NCBI RefSeq assembly: GCF_022539315.1
Contig: NC_066319.1
Location: 28,978,093 to 29,042,092 of the forward strand
Direction of reading: 5' to 3'
Length of the DNA stretch: 64,000 nucleotides
From: Serinus canaria
Lineage: Eukaryota > Chordata > Aves > Passeriformes > Fringillidae
The position numbers were made by a program, and so were the translations under genes. The notes under the pieces were generated by a model. That model did no database searches and was not told the DNA's origin. It saw only the letters and a program-made list of their open reading frames with translations. Below, piece after piece: positions 53,006 through 64,000 of this stretch; position 1 is the stretch's first letter; the number at the start of each line of letters is the position of its first letter.

Positions 53006-56000
53006 GTATGTAACAGCTTTGTTTTCCTTGCTGTTGCTTGCAGGTACTAACTTTGCTAGGATGATGTCAAGGAAAGGAAGATATTTAAGATAATAGTTGC
53101 AGTGGGAAATAGAAAATATTAATAAACATTTCAGAAGGTTTTTCATAATTTTGGATTACAGTTTTGGCTAGGTTTTGCTCAAAATCTCGGTAATATTCCA
53201 GCTGCCTTAAATACATTGTTTGATCCGCGGGTTTAAAATTTACCCCTCATTTCTGAATACTGTATAAATATTCTGTTATGGCAGTACAAAATTTTGCAGT
53301 CTTGACCCAGGAGAAGAGTTTATAAGAACCACTTAAATGCCTTTCTGAGCCCTTGCAGTCTTCTTGGTCATGTTTCTTAGATAATAGCCTGACATAAAAG
53401 CAGAGTAGTTGGCTAAGACAACAGGTGTAGTATAGGTGCTGGCTGGTGTATCCAAGCAGCATAGCTTTGAAATCTTGTGCAGCTGAAGTTCAACAAATTC
53501 ATCATCAGTACATGTTTGTAGGGCACATCTGTCTGTCAGACTATGAAATTAAATAGACAGTTCGTTGTATCTCAGGTACCTACCACTGCTTTCGAGAGCT
53601 CTGTGCTCCTAAGTGTCCAAATTTTGCAGCTTTACAGATTCACAGATTGACTCAGAATCAGCCTGTGTTTTAACTATTATCTCATGAGAATTGAGAATTA
53701 GCTGTTGTGCAGTGCTTAGTTCAGGCTTGAAAGGCTGATACTGCCCTCGCATAATGGCAGGCTTACATGTCACTCTTTCTGCCAAGATCAATCCCTTGAG
53801 TGAAGTTATTGGAAAGGAACAAAAGGACAGGCTTTGCCTACTTTAGTTTCATGGGAATATTGCTCCTTAACTCCTACACATGGTGGTTTCTGGTTCTCCT
53901 GCATTATGAGCTGCTTGTTGATTGCCAGCAGGTAAATACCTGTCTCTTAAAAGTCTGGAAGTAAATGGCTGATGTAGACATGAGCCTGAGTTTATATTTA
54001 GAGTGCTCTTTCCAATTGCTGCTATTTCTCAGTTCCCTTTCCTTGAGTGTTCCTCTTCTGTTCCTGGGCAGGGCTATTGACTCATTCAGGAACAACTTCT
54101 GTTCAGCTTCTGTAAGCAAGTCAGTCAATCCTCCCTCTTCTCTAGTTCCTAGGTGGAACCACTTTCTTTGCAAAGATCACTAATAAGCTTGAATAATTGT
54201 CTCATAAATTTGTATAAATAATGTCATTGTTCTCAGAATAAAATGTTTTTTCTTTGCATCTAAACAACTTTCCCTCCCATACTTGTCATCCCATCACTGT
54301 GCACCCATATCAGAAATCACTTCCATTATTTGTGTAACTGTGTTCTAGGTTTTGGAAGACTGACTGTATTCCCTTGAAGCTACCTTTTCTTCCTGCTGGA
54401 CAAACACAGCTCTCTCAACTTTTCTTTGTTACCCAACCTTCTGATGAGTTTTGGTTGCCCTCCGCTAGTCTCAGTCCAATTTTTCAATGTCTTTTATGAG
54501 CTGGAGAGACCAAAACTGAACACAGTGTTCCAGGTGTGGCCTAACAAATGCCAAGTAGGGTGGAATAACAGCACCCCTTGGTCTGCTGATTGTACTCCTA
54601 CAGATGCAGCCCAGGATACGATTTGCTGTCATTGCAGCAAGGCCACGCTGCTGACTCATGCTTAGCTGACTCTCCACAGGGATTTCCATGTCCTTTTCAG
54701 CAGAGCTGCACTCCAGCCACTCAGCCCCCAGCAGATTCTGCTGCTTAGGATTGTCTTAGGCCACATGCAGCACTTCATGTTTTATCTCTCATTAAGACTT
54801 GTGATTCTTGCTTGCCTAATCTTTCAGCCTATCAAGGTCTTTATGTGGGATGGTTTTTCATTCTGGTATATCTGTTTGTCCTCCCACTTCGGTGTCAGAC
54901 ACAAAACTGCTGAGGCTGTTCTTGATCCTGTCATCCATGTCATTTATAAACACATGGAATGGCATTATCCTTCATGGCACTTTATTGGCCTTGTGCTGTC
55001 AGTTCATCTTTATTTTCTGTTACTTAAGACTTGAATTTATAAAACATATTACAAAACTAAGTGAATATTATAGTGCTAAAATCATGTTTTGTTGTGCTTT
55101 ATGGAAATCATTGCTTAATCTTTGAAACAAATTATATTTACTTAAATTTTGTAGATTTCAGGGCATAATGTTTTTACACTTCAGACCATAAAGCTAGATA
55201 GACTTGCACATGTTCAGTTTGTTAGAAAGTAGTTGACATAATGGGACTTGCAGTTGCCAACTATTGATGCTTTTAAATGCTGGACCTAAATTATGTGTCT
55301 TAAGATAATCTTTGCATCATCATGCAAGGATGTGTGATGTTTCACTTGGTAGTGAAACAAATTTCAGTGCAGAAGGGGGAAAATTGCTTAAGCTAGTATT
55401 GCTTCTGAAAAGCAGTTTATAATTATGCAAACGCTTTCTTCAACTTGAGAAGCTTCTTTTCTGTTGTTCGTTTCTTTGCAAGCTGCAGTTCCACAATTTT
55501 TTCTCTCCATCTGCACTGTTGCTGCTAGCAGTCCCTACCCAGCTGCTTGTTCTCTCTGCTTTATTTCTTTCCTTTGTTCCCTTGCCTCTCATGGTGTTGC
55601 TGCAGTTGTCCAGCTACATAAAATGTACCTACCTGGGAAGTTGATCTGGTTGAAAAATAACACTTTTTGACCCTCACCTCCTGCACAAAGTGTGCTGTTT
55701 TTCATCTGGGTAGGTTTCTTGACCTAGTTTCCTTCAGAGCTGTACAAGCAGCTTTGCCAAGAACCAGTGGGCTGGATAGTGGGCAGAGGCTACTCGGGCT
55801 GACTAAAGCAGCATTTCTGCCAAAAGTGAAGTGACAGATTCCATTGCAACAGTAAATGGAATTATGCTTGTTGTAGTTGATCTGGACCCACAGGTGGCCA
55901 GTGCTGAAGAAGGGCTTATGTTTCATACTCTTCTTACATGGGCATCTTTTTGCCCAGCTAGTGAACTGAATTCACTCAGAAAGAATTAGGAGGGCTTTTT

Positions 56001-59000
56001 TTCTGGTTCAGTCTTTCTTTGCCGGTTCAGTAAGAATTTAATCTTAAGAGAGTTTTGGCAGTGCACATTCTGCATTTGATCAGCTCATGCTGTTATATTC
56101 AGTTTTCCTGTATGTGGAGCTGTGCTTTAAATTATATGCCTTTAAGTAGTTTCCCCCACGTCTCCCCAAAAATATTTTTGATATTTCTTAGCAAACCAGG
56201 TAATTTATTAATAGGTCCTGCAAATAAGTTATACTGAAACAACTGGCGAGGCAAAGGAGTTTGTGGGATGGAGGGAGAAGAAATTATCCTGAATAGAAAT
56301 GGCTTTGCTTTTCATTCATAAGTGTACTAGGAACTAGCTTCCTTATTCAGAGTTCTTGGTGATAGTGCTATAGAAATGTAAAATTTATAAAGAAGCATGT
56401 TTATTAGTATTTGCATATATTGTGAGGGAAAATAAATTTTTATTCCAATTTTCTTTTTAGGAATTCGAAGACCACAGGGATGCTGATGATGCAATTTATG
56501 AACTAAATGGTAAAGAGCTGTGTGATGAAAGGTAAGTGTGATACCCTAATTTCCCTTAAGAATAGAAAAAGTGCTTTGCCTCTAAATGCAGTGCATTATC
56601 TTGTGCTCTGACACCCATTTCCTGTGGTTCTCTGGTGGGATATACCTTCCATAACTGTAAAGACATTCATTGGGATCCAGTCTTGGTTAAGGCAAAGATT
56701 AGCTTGAGACTGGAGGAGGAGTGGTTTAGAGCAGGGCTGACAGTTTTCTCTACTTTCACTTAGTTCTCTTTCAAAGGTAACTCAAGATCTTCTCATTAGG
56801 AATAATAGTAAGAGTGAATTGAACTTATTTAGTATTTATCTGTCTGTTGACCAGAAAATAATCTGATGGTAGCCTGTTATCATTTTGATCGTTGCCCTTC
56901 AGTCGGCAGTAACGTCAACTATAGTCTTTGAATGTTGCAGTAATTTTTATTGTGATTATGGAAGCTGTAATTTTAAGTCATTAGGTTGTTGTTAGTTATT
57001 TTAGTATTCTTTTCTCTTCTGGGCTCTGGTTGAGCAAATTCAAGTGTTTGTCTGAATTACAGACTCATGACAATTTTCATAAATCTGAGGGAGGCCAATG
57101 AGAAAAAACACTGATCTGGCACTTTAAGAAATGCCAGTGGTTGTGTTATAAATCATTGCTTGCAAGGGCAAGATAATTCTTGTTTGTGCACATTTGCTTC
57201 CAGTTGTGATAATATTTAAGTCAATGTCAAATACTTGAAGTTTGTTGTTTTAATTTTTTTATGGGCTTGGTTTTTTTTTGTTTCTGTCACAAGGGTCACA
57301 ATTGAACATGCTCGAGCCCGAAGAGGAAGGGGAAGATTCTCACAACGGTTCAGTTATTACCAGTCGCAGAGTGGATCTAGGTAGGTGGTCTGGGCTCTCT
57401 GTCCGTTTTCTCTTCCAGTAACAAAAGAACTGGAGTTTTCTTTTTGTGATTTAGGGATCCAGCTCTGTTTCCCTGTATAGCTTCACAAAAGAAGTTTTAT
57501 GTTCTCAAACCTTGCAGGTTCATTACTATTACTTGCCTTCTCAGGCTGAGGAGAGTGGGGGTTTTAAAGCAGTTTAACTGTCTTGGAGAGGTTCACAAAC
57601 TTATTATGAAGTCCCTTTGCCATATTGTAGGCACTATGCTGGTCTTGCTTCCTGCTGTCATGTAAATGATGTGAAGAAGTATTGCTGCAGTTGGATTGGC
57701 TGATTTTAACACTAAGTCAAGAGAAATGCAGAGCTTCTCTGTTGCAGCTTTTGTCACCAAATTGAGCTTATGTGATAAATAGGATATTGTAGAGCAATAA
57801 TTCAAGGTATTTACTGTCTAACCAACTTTTCATGTTTCCAGTTGTATGGTTATCAAAATGCTTACTTCAGCTCAGCCTAGAAAAGGAGCAATGCTAGGGC
57901 ACAAGATAAACACTTCTGCACGTGTTAGTAAATACCAGTTGACTAAGTTTGCTGACCAAGCAGGAGAGTCTCCCTCCAGCGATGGAATGTGAAAATCAGG
58001 ACACAGCTCATCTCTAGAATTCCTCTAGAGGACACACAGTATTTGTGGAGTTGTCCACTTGGACTGATTAGAGCCTGTGGTGAACCTTGTGCCAACGTGC
58101 AGTGAAAGTTCTGCAGATTTGCATGTATTCTGCCAGACAGCTACACATTACATCTTTTCACTTTTAATTTGCATATGCAAGCATGTTAATTAGATATTTT
58201 TTTTTTTTTTTTACTTTAGTGGTAGTAACCTTAGTGTGGTATAATTGTTCCGAGGTCCAGGCTAAAAGCGGCCTTTCAAAGTAGCAAGTTTGCTTGATTG
58301 AAAGTCGTGGGCATCTGACGTTGTAGTAACGTTCATGATGTCAGACTGCCAGTGCTAGACAGGAAGAGGTTTGCAATAATGGAAAAATGAGACTCATCCT
58401 GCCAGTTTTATGACTCTGGCTCCTCTTGTTTAAATACTTGAAAGATCTGGGTGTTCTGAAAAAAATTGGGACACTCTTCTCGTGGAGTCTTAAATATACT
58501 CTTTACTAAGAAGAATCAAGTCTGCAGTCCATCAGTAAGGAAATTGCTTAAATCTTTCAACAAATTGTAGAAAATGTCAGATTTCTTAAGTTTTAAATTC
58601 CTTATGCTGGAGAATTTTTTCTTTTTTCTTCCTCTTTGAATTCTTCCAGCCGGTATGGGCCTCCTGTTCGCACTGAACACAGGATCATTGTTGAAAACCT
58701 TTCATCCCGTATCAGCTGGCAGGTGAGTTAGCATCTTACTGTCTCTTTTTTACACCTTATTTTACTACTTCGTAAGTAGACTGCGTTCAGTCTAATTTCT
58801 TAATAAAGCCATCATAAATATTTAATGTGAACAAAAAATAAGGAAAAAACCTCAGGGATTGGTGAAAATTAACATTCAAGCGCTCACAGAAGTCTTTTGT
58901 TTCAAAGCTGTGCAAATATTCTGTAACTAGATTTTGTGGTTGGGAACTGATTCTTAATTCTGTTTGCCAACTGATAAAGCTTTGGAAGATTCTAGATTGT

Positions 59001-62000
59001 TTCTAAAATATTGAAACTTTGCATTAATTCAAACTATGTCATCCTTTTGTATTGTTATACCTGGAGGTGCATGCCTTTGTTTTGATTGTAATTTATAGTC
59101 TTTTCTTATATTTTGCAAAATAGTTTTGTGACCCAGTTAATGATTGAGAATTCTGGTAAGACATCATTAATAGAGGGAATTTTAAGAGAGCTACTGTGTT
59201 GAGTATGCTTATTGTAGATACTTTTTTTTTAAACACCAAACTTTCAGTACTTGTAATTTAAAGCTTTCTTACCACCTTTTTTTTGTTTTTATTTTTTCAA
59301 CTCTTGTCTAATATTTTGCTGGCTTTTAATAGAATGGCCATGTAATCAATTCTTTTAGTTATGTTCTCTGTAGTGTACAGTGTATATAGAAAGTTCACTT
59401 TGTAAGGACATAGCAACAGATGCTATTTATAAAAGGTGAGTGAATAGTGGAGTTTAGTCTTGTTCATTAACCTATATATTCTTTGAATAAAGAGACTGAT
59501 AAAAGTCCTGAAAGATGCAGTAGGACATGTTGAATGTTCAAAGCCTCGGTCTTGGAGCTACTTCCCCACAAGGAGGCTTCTTGGCTTGCCTGGAGCTCTG
59601 CTGATGTGTTTCGTAAGAGTTGGGTGCAATCCATGCAGATAAACGGCTGAACTCAGTTTATCTTCTGCATGAGAGGTTCAAAGGGTTTGTAACAGAGCAG
59701 TTGTGTTAATTATTGAATAACTAAAGAAAACCAGCTGAGTTGATGTGATGATCAACTGGATTTAATCTAAATATCTTCTGGGTGTGCTACACAGCTACAT
59801 CTCTGAAGAGATTGTCACTTGGAAACAACAGTAGGGACCAGAGAAGTAAGCTGTAATGGAGTGTTAAGGAAAACAAATCCTATAATGCTGTTCAGTGTCA
59901 AATGCATAATTTGAAAAAAAATTAACATTTTTGTAACATTCTTTTACTTGTGAATATTTATAATGGCTTTATGTGTACTTACACTTTAATCTGAAGCCCA
60001 CCCAATTCAGATTTCATACTGGTGAATCTTTTAGTATTCTAATTAAATGTTTTAAAGTCTCTTAAATATATTATAAGTTAGCATGAGAGACTTTTCGATA
60101 CCTGCTTAAATAGACATCATTTGAAGGGAACAACCATATGCAAGCTGCATTTACTTGTGAAGTTGTACTGCTTTTGTACTGACTGTAGTGTTTTAGCTTC
60201 TAACTGTGCTACTTATAACACATTAAAATAGCTAATCCATTAACAGTAGTGCCATTATTTTTCCCTTCTAATCCCTGCTAGGAAGCACACTCATTATGGA
60301 ACCTTGCTTTTAAATTTGCACACAGAATTTAGTATTTGTGTCCAGATCCCCATACTTTGAGAACATCTATCTCCCTTAAAAGTTACTCTGTTGGGATATT
60401 TAAACATAGAAAAAGCCAGAAAATTTGTATTCAGATCAGTTTCCTCAGATTGTTGACTATATTGTTAATAGATAATCCCATCTCTAAGCAGTAGACAAAC
60501 TGTGAGAACTCTCCTTTTTTTTAAGCAAACATTTATTTCTGCATGTTTAGAACTTTCTAACCACCCTCATCAGTTTCCCAGAATCAAATTTCCAAGCAGT
60601 TGAGAAAAGTAGGTCTGTGTTATATCAAGATATATTTTCCTATTTATGGTTGTCCTACGCCTTATTTCTTTCTGGTGCTAAGGACAACAAGGATTTCTTG
60701 TGCTATTTAAGGTGACCCAGAGCAGTAAACTTAAGATAAAATTTGATTGTTCCACTGGTTAGGTGATACCAGGTAACTTTTAAAACATTCCCCTAATTAC
60801 AGAATGTTGAGCTTTTATAACACATGCACACTTCTCTTTAAAAAAATAATGTTGGCATCTTAATCGTGTTGACATTGTGATTACAAATGATATTTCATGT
60901 TTCTTAGGATTCAGCGCATAGTGTGCAAGATTGTTGGAGCCTCAATCTTAAAGCCTAAAGTTACTGATGTGGGAAATAGATTTGCATAGATTAACATTTT
61001 CTAACTTCTTTTGACTTACCAGTCCTGGTCTGGTTAAAGTCTCATTGACTTGAGCACAGCCAAAATTTTGTCTATCATCTCTAAACTGAGGTAATTTGAA
61101 GTATTGTTTTTAATGGTACTAATAGGGACCCATTTTCATTTGCTATTAGGGTTTCTTTATATTAGGACCTGTGAAACAAGGAAAATACCTACTACTTTCC
61201 ACATGCAAGTTTTTAACATAAAACTATTGAATCAGAATACTAGATAAAGCTAAGCTTTTTTATTCTGTGGCAAATGTTCTAAAGTTTTTTCTTGGCTTTT
61301 TGTTTTGTAGTCTTTTGTTCCTTAAGTGTATTTCTAATTCTAACCAAGTGCATTTTGAACCTCTTCTAACAACCTTGATTTGGTTAACCTTCATTTTTCT
61401 TGTGTGGAGGAAAAAGAACCAAAGATTTGGGGGTTTTCTAGTGGCTGAAATTCTAGGGTTTGGCCTGTTCTGAATTTTCCTTTTGGTTCCTATGACACTC
61501 CTGTTTTTTGGCAGTCTAGATCTTGGTTTGCCTGGGTTTGATCTCGATTGGCTAGCACAGATCATCCTCGGGTTCTTTAGCCACTTCTGGAGACTGGAGA
61601 CTATGTCCAGTGCTTTCAGGGCCTCTGGTACCTCCGTGAAGCATATTGCTATGAGCCATCACTGCCTTTCTCATGTAAGAGAGTTCCTCTTGGCCAGCTA
61701 GGTATTGGACAAGCAGCTCTTTGCTTAAGGTACCTTATATCACCTGCCACTTGTGGTGTGCTGCGGTAAGTAGTGTGGGATTATAAAATACCAGATACTG
61801 TTGGGTAAAAGTGCTGCCTTAACTTAGACAAATGTTTAGCTTTTTAGTGACCTTTTGCTTTATTTGTTTGTACTCTCTCCTATTGCTAAGCAAGTAATTT
61901 TACTTGTCCATGTTTAGCCTCTGTTAAGTTTAAGACAAGGATGTCTATTGATGTGACACTATAGCGTGATGGATACTCAAATGAAACTTTAAAAGAAAAA

Positions 62001-63600
62001 TTCCTTTGTAAAATTTTGAATTACATTGTAGTTAAACCTTTTTGCTTTTAATTTTGCTTTGAAGCTGGGGGAGGTGAGCATAAAGGTTGAATTTGTCTAC
62101 ATTTATTGGAATGTCATTTAACTGGGGCATTAGTTATGAAAATCTGGATTTAATACTGCTGCATTTCTCAGTTCCGATTTCAGGGGACATGTTGGTATTT
62201 TAAGTATTGCATTGTGTTTTCATAACAGCTTGTTTTGGGATGTAGGATTATCTCGAAAGCAGTGTTTTATTCACTGTAGCTGTAAAATGATGGATCCTTT
62301 CTATATGCAGCTGCTATTACATAAGCTGTTTCAGAAACTTTTTTCTAAATTATCTATATATATTTCTTTAAATATAGAAATTAAAAACCATTAAGCAGTT
62401 TTAGCAGGGAAAAGTGTTAGGGGAGTGTTCTGCTACCTGACTCATTTGTATCCTGTTCAAACTAAAATGTTAACTTTTGCTGTAGGACTTGAAAGATGTC
62501 ATGAGAAAGGCAGGGGAGGTCACCTATGTGGATGCACACAGAAACAACAGGAATGAAGGGTAAGTTCATTTTATGTCTTTGTGTGATATAATAGGTGAAA
62601 CTATTAAGAGCATGATTTTTCCTCTAATACAGAAGAAGGGAAATATAAATCTGTGGGGTGGCTTAGATGCTGAAATTTCTCCACTTAAAGAACCAAAACA
62701 ATCCAAAACATGAACTGTTAGTAAGTAGGAGTTCAGTCTCTATTCTCTGTCTTGAAAACAATGGATGAAAGCAGGAAAGGAAGGGAAAATTCCTTTCAAA
62801 TGTTCAGTCCTGATGTCTTATTATTTTTATATAATCATTTATGATCTGAGGCCAAAACACCTCCTCGTCTGTGGCTGCTTTACACTGGTTCAGCAGTCAG
62901 AGTCATGGGAAATGAACATAACCAACTTCCATGGGGAATACCTACCTGCCTACTCTCTGTTCTCATTCTGCAGACTACAAAGGTCCTGCACAACAAAGCA
63001 GGAGAGAAGGAAGTGTGAATAGAGTGTCCGTGCTGGCAAAACTGCTCTAGAGCCACTGCAAACCAATGCAACATAGACCCTTTTTTGAGTTCAGATTTAA
63101 AAAACAAGAAAGACTGGACTTTTCTGTTTACTGTTAAAATTCTTAAATAGGGCAGAAGAGTCTGCAAACTTGTTTTGTTCCTTGGACAGCTTTTGGGTGC
63201 AGTTTAGTGGAGGACTGAAAGATATTTCCTCAGCTGATGCAGGTTTGTGTAGCTTCCTGCATTTTCTCCATCTCCTTGCAGATGGCAGTTCTGGTATTGT
63301 TTAAGTAGATGTGATAGGTATGGATAGCTAGGACTGTTGGTGCATATTTTCTTATTAACCATGTTAAAAACTGGCTTTCAGGAGATAAAACAGAAAGCTG
63401 TGAATCAACAGATTTAAAAGGGCCAGACCTGCTTTCCTTACTTTTTTTCTTTCTCTGAAACTTTTCATTCATTTCATTATGGTGTACAGGGTTGTGGAGT
63501 TTGCATCTTACAGTGACATGAAGAGTGCTCTGGAAAAACTGGATGGCACTGAGCTGAATGGACGCAGAATTAAACTGACTGAAGACCACAGAAGGCATAG
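52880..63600 (+). CDS. SRSF5A: SRSF5-like SR splicing factor, RRM1-linker-RRM2 (3' partial)
   Basis: SR proteins bind exonic RNA through RRM domains and recruit the spliceosome through an arginine-serine tail. Six coding exons join in frame to give about 180 residues. RRM1 (residues about 4-74) has RNP2 VFVGHL and RNP1 NGFGFVEF. A short linker with RRGRGR and a [12 protein letters not shown] segment follows. RRM2 (about 105-178) contains the SWQDLKD signature of two-RRM SR proteins. The MSGCRVF start and the VTIEHARAR end of RRM1 point to the SRSF5 clade rather than SRSF4 or SRSF6. The linker and many RRM1 residues differ from canonical SRSF5 (MSGCRVFIGRLNPAAREKDV), so I take it as the paralogue named SRSF5A in birds; the symbol is less sure than the family. 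The RS domain and stop lie beyond base 64000. Confidence 0.88.
53006..56460 (+). other. SRSF5-like intron 2
   Basis: A 3.5-kb intron with an antisense CR1 fragment at about 54345-55000. The remainder is AT-rich with nothing else recognised. Confidence 0.85.
54345..55000 (-). mobile_element. CR1 LINE fragment, antisense (RT end of ORF2)
   Basis: Read on the minus strand, the translation shows degraded CR1 reverse-transcriptase sequence. There is an FINDMDD-like stretch, then [13 protein letters not shown] where CR1 has the FADDTKLGG catalytic block, then the ORF2 C-terminal part ([36 protein letters not shown]). The catalytic motif is lost and frames are broken. It lies in intron 2 of the SRSF5-like gene, opposite to that gene's direction. 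The boundaries are approximate. Confidence 0.85.
56461..56531 (+). CDS. SRSF5A: SRSF5-like exon 3 (RRM1 end, residues 43-66)
   Basis: A 71-nt exon after ccaattttctttttag, with donor GGTAAG. It encodes [20 protein letters not shown] and CDE, completing RNP1 (GFGFVEF) and the [12 protein letters not shown] helix of RRM1. Confidence 0.94.
56532..58649 (+). other. SRSF5-like introns 3 and 4
   Basis: Introns of 762 nt (56532-57293) and 1,269 nt (57381-58649). Intron 4 holds a long T tract followed by an acceptor-like actttag (58219) and a short CpG-bearing segment, noted as a possible hidden exon. Confidence 0.8.
57294..57380 (+). CDS. SRSF5A: SRSF5-like exon 4 (RRM1 end and linker, residues 66-94)
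   Basis: An 87-nt exon with acceptor tctgtcacaag and donor GGTAGG. It encodes [20 protein letters not shown] and YYQSQSGS. The linker is shorter and richer in Tyr/Gln/Ser than that of canonical SRSF5, which has a longer RGGRGRGR-type stretch. Confidence 0.93.
58650..58722 (+). CDS. SRSF5A: SRSF5-like exon 5 (RRM2 start, residues 95-119)
   Basis: A 73-nt exon with acceptor gaattcttccag and donor GGTGAG. It encodes [20 protein letters not shown] and ISWQ. The [18 protein letters not shown] block is diagnostic of the SRSF4/5/6 group. Confidence 0.94.
58723..62485 (+). other. SRSF5-like intron 5 (long, candidate unproductive-splicing intron)
   Basis: A 3.8-kb AT-rich intron, the longest in the part of the gene seen. 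At 61311-61765 it contains a less AT-rich segment with strong splice signals and in-frame stops, described as a candidate poison exon. Confidence 0.8.
61515..61765 (+). other. Candidate poison exon in SRSF5-like intron 5
   Basis: The acceptor is ctgttttttggcag (AG 61513-61514) and the donor ctgcg/gtaagt (61765/61766), a near-consensus 5' site; an alternative donor cat/gtaaga lies at 61674/61675. Entered from exon 5 (phase 0), the frame reads SRSWFAWV and stops at TGA 61539-61541. An upstream alternative acceptor (ttttgttttgtag, 61310) would stop at TAA 61323-61325. SR genes commonly carry such exons for self-limiting decay. No transcript evidence is available here. Confidence 0.4.
62486..62559 (+). 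CDS. SRSF5A: SRSF5-like exon 6 (RRM2, residues 120-144)
   Basis: A 74-nt exon with acceptor ttttgctgtag and donor GGTAAG. It encodes [20 protein letters not shown] and NRNE, completing the SWQDLKD motif that gives the pseudo-RRM its RNA contact. Confidence 0.94.
62560..63489 (+). other. SRSF5-like intron 6
   Basis: A 930-nt intron without a recognisable element. Confidence 0.85.
63490..63600 (+). CDS. SRSF5A: SRSF5-like exon 7 (RRM2 end, residues 144-181)
   Basis: A 111-nt exon with acceptor tggtgtacag and donor GGTATG at the junction 63600/63601. It encodes [20 protein letters not shown] and [16 protein letters not shown]. It ends with two bases of an arginine or serine codon; the RS-domain exon should follow outside the window. 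Confidence 0.94.
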
Positions 63601-64000
63601 GTATGTCACCTGGCATGATAAAATTCTGCTGAGGGCATGGATTTGGGTAGTGTTAGTGCCAAAATTTGATTATGTAGTTTTTTTGGCCCCAAGCTAAATA
63701 TCACTGCACAGAACCACTTTTTAGCAGTGTAAACAGATTAAGATAAGAACTAACTTGCTGAAACAGGGTAAATAGAACACTTTTGGATGTAATTTTTTTT
63801 TTTTAAAGACAAAATGTGGTATTATAAAGAAAGAACAACTTAAAGCATGAATTTTGGTATTAAAAATGTTTAAATTAAAGGAAAGCTGTTCACAGTCCTG
63901 TGAAATATTTTTCAAATAGTTGTGAAAGCCAACTTTTTCAGGAGAATAAAAGAAAATCAGTTAGCTTGCTTGCATTATTTCTAAGCAGTTCTGCTGCTCA
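63601..64000 (+). other. SRSF5-like intron 7 (5' part)
   Basis: AT-rich intron sequence running off the window; the RS-domain exon is not reached. The frame after 63600 reads arginine-tyrosine-valine and has no RS repeats, supporting the donor at 63601. Confidence 0.8.

Noticed and set aside
59740..59810. Box C/D snoRNA-like pattern (GTGATGA then CTGA about 60 nt later)
   Set aside because: The flanks before the C-like box and after the D-like box do not pair into a terminal stem, and both boxes are short enough to occur by chance.

Overview
The window comes from a vertebrate nuclear genome, almost certainly a bird. It holds long introns with GT-AG splice sites, one CpG-island promoter and two decayed CR1 LINE fragments, one of them ending in the typical avian CR1 tail. 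I recognise no SINE, LTR element, tRNA, rRNA or bacterial feature. The coding sequence is nearly identical to the chicken/human alpha-actinin-1 family. Both genes lie on the + strand.

1-42,116 (+ about 600 nt of 3'UTR): ACTN1, exons 3-21. This covers human-numbered residues 74-892. Exons 1-2 (the first 73 residues) lie upstream of the window. Every exon has the length expected from the vertebrate gene (120, 87, 88, 79, 82, 86, 93, 231, 148, 151, 109, 141, 183, 135, 180, 147, 81/66, 159, 159 nt). There are two alternative-exon pairs. Exons 8a and 8b, both 86 nt in the second CH domain, are 1.3 kb apart. Exons 19a (81 nt, non-muscle, calcium-binding EF loop) and 19b (66 nt, smooth-muscle type, broken EF loop) are 0.55 kb apart. 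Upstream of each exon 19 variant lies a very long stretch with no AG dinucleotide (231 and 342 nt), the mark of remote branch points. Three TGCATG (RBFOX-type) motifs sit in the 19a tract.

42.7-50.45 kb: intergenic. It has a CR1 3' end (+ strand), a near-perfect hairpin with a 23-bp arm, a diverged tandem duplication, and no gene I can support.

50.45-64.0 kb: a CpG-island promoter, then the 5' part of an SR-protein gene of the SRSF5 type. It has a non-coding exon 1 and coding exons 2-7, giving RRM1, a short linker and RRM2 with its SWQDLKD signature. The RS domain lies beyond the right edge. It differs enough from canonical SRSF5 to be a paralogue, probably the gene called SRSF5A in birds. 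Its 3.8-kb intron 5 contains a candidate stop-containing (poison) exon, the device by which SR proteins usually limit their own level.

The two genes are not known to form an operon-like unit. One encodes an actin cross-linker whose calcium response is set by alternative splicing. The other encodes a splicing regulator of the class that makes such choices. I see no evidence that one acts on the other.
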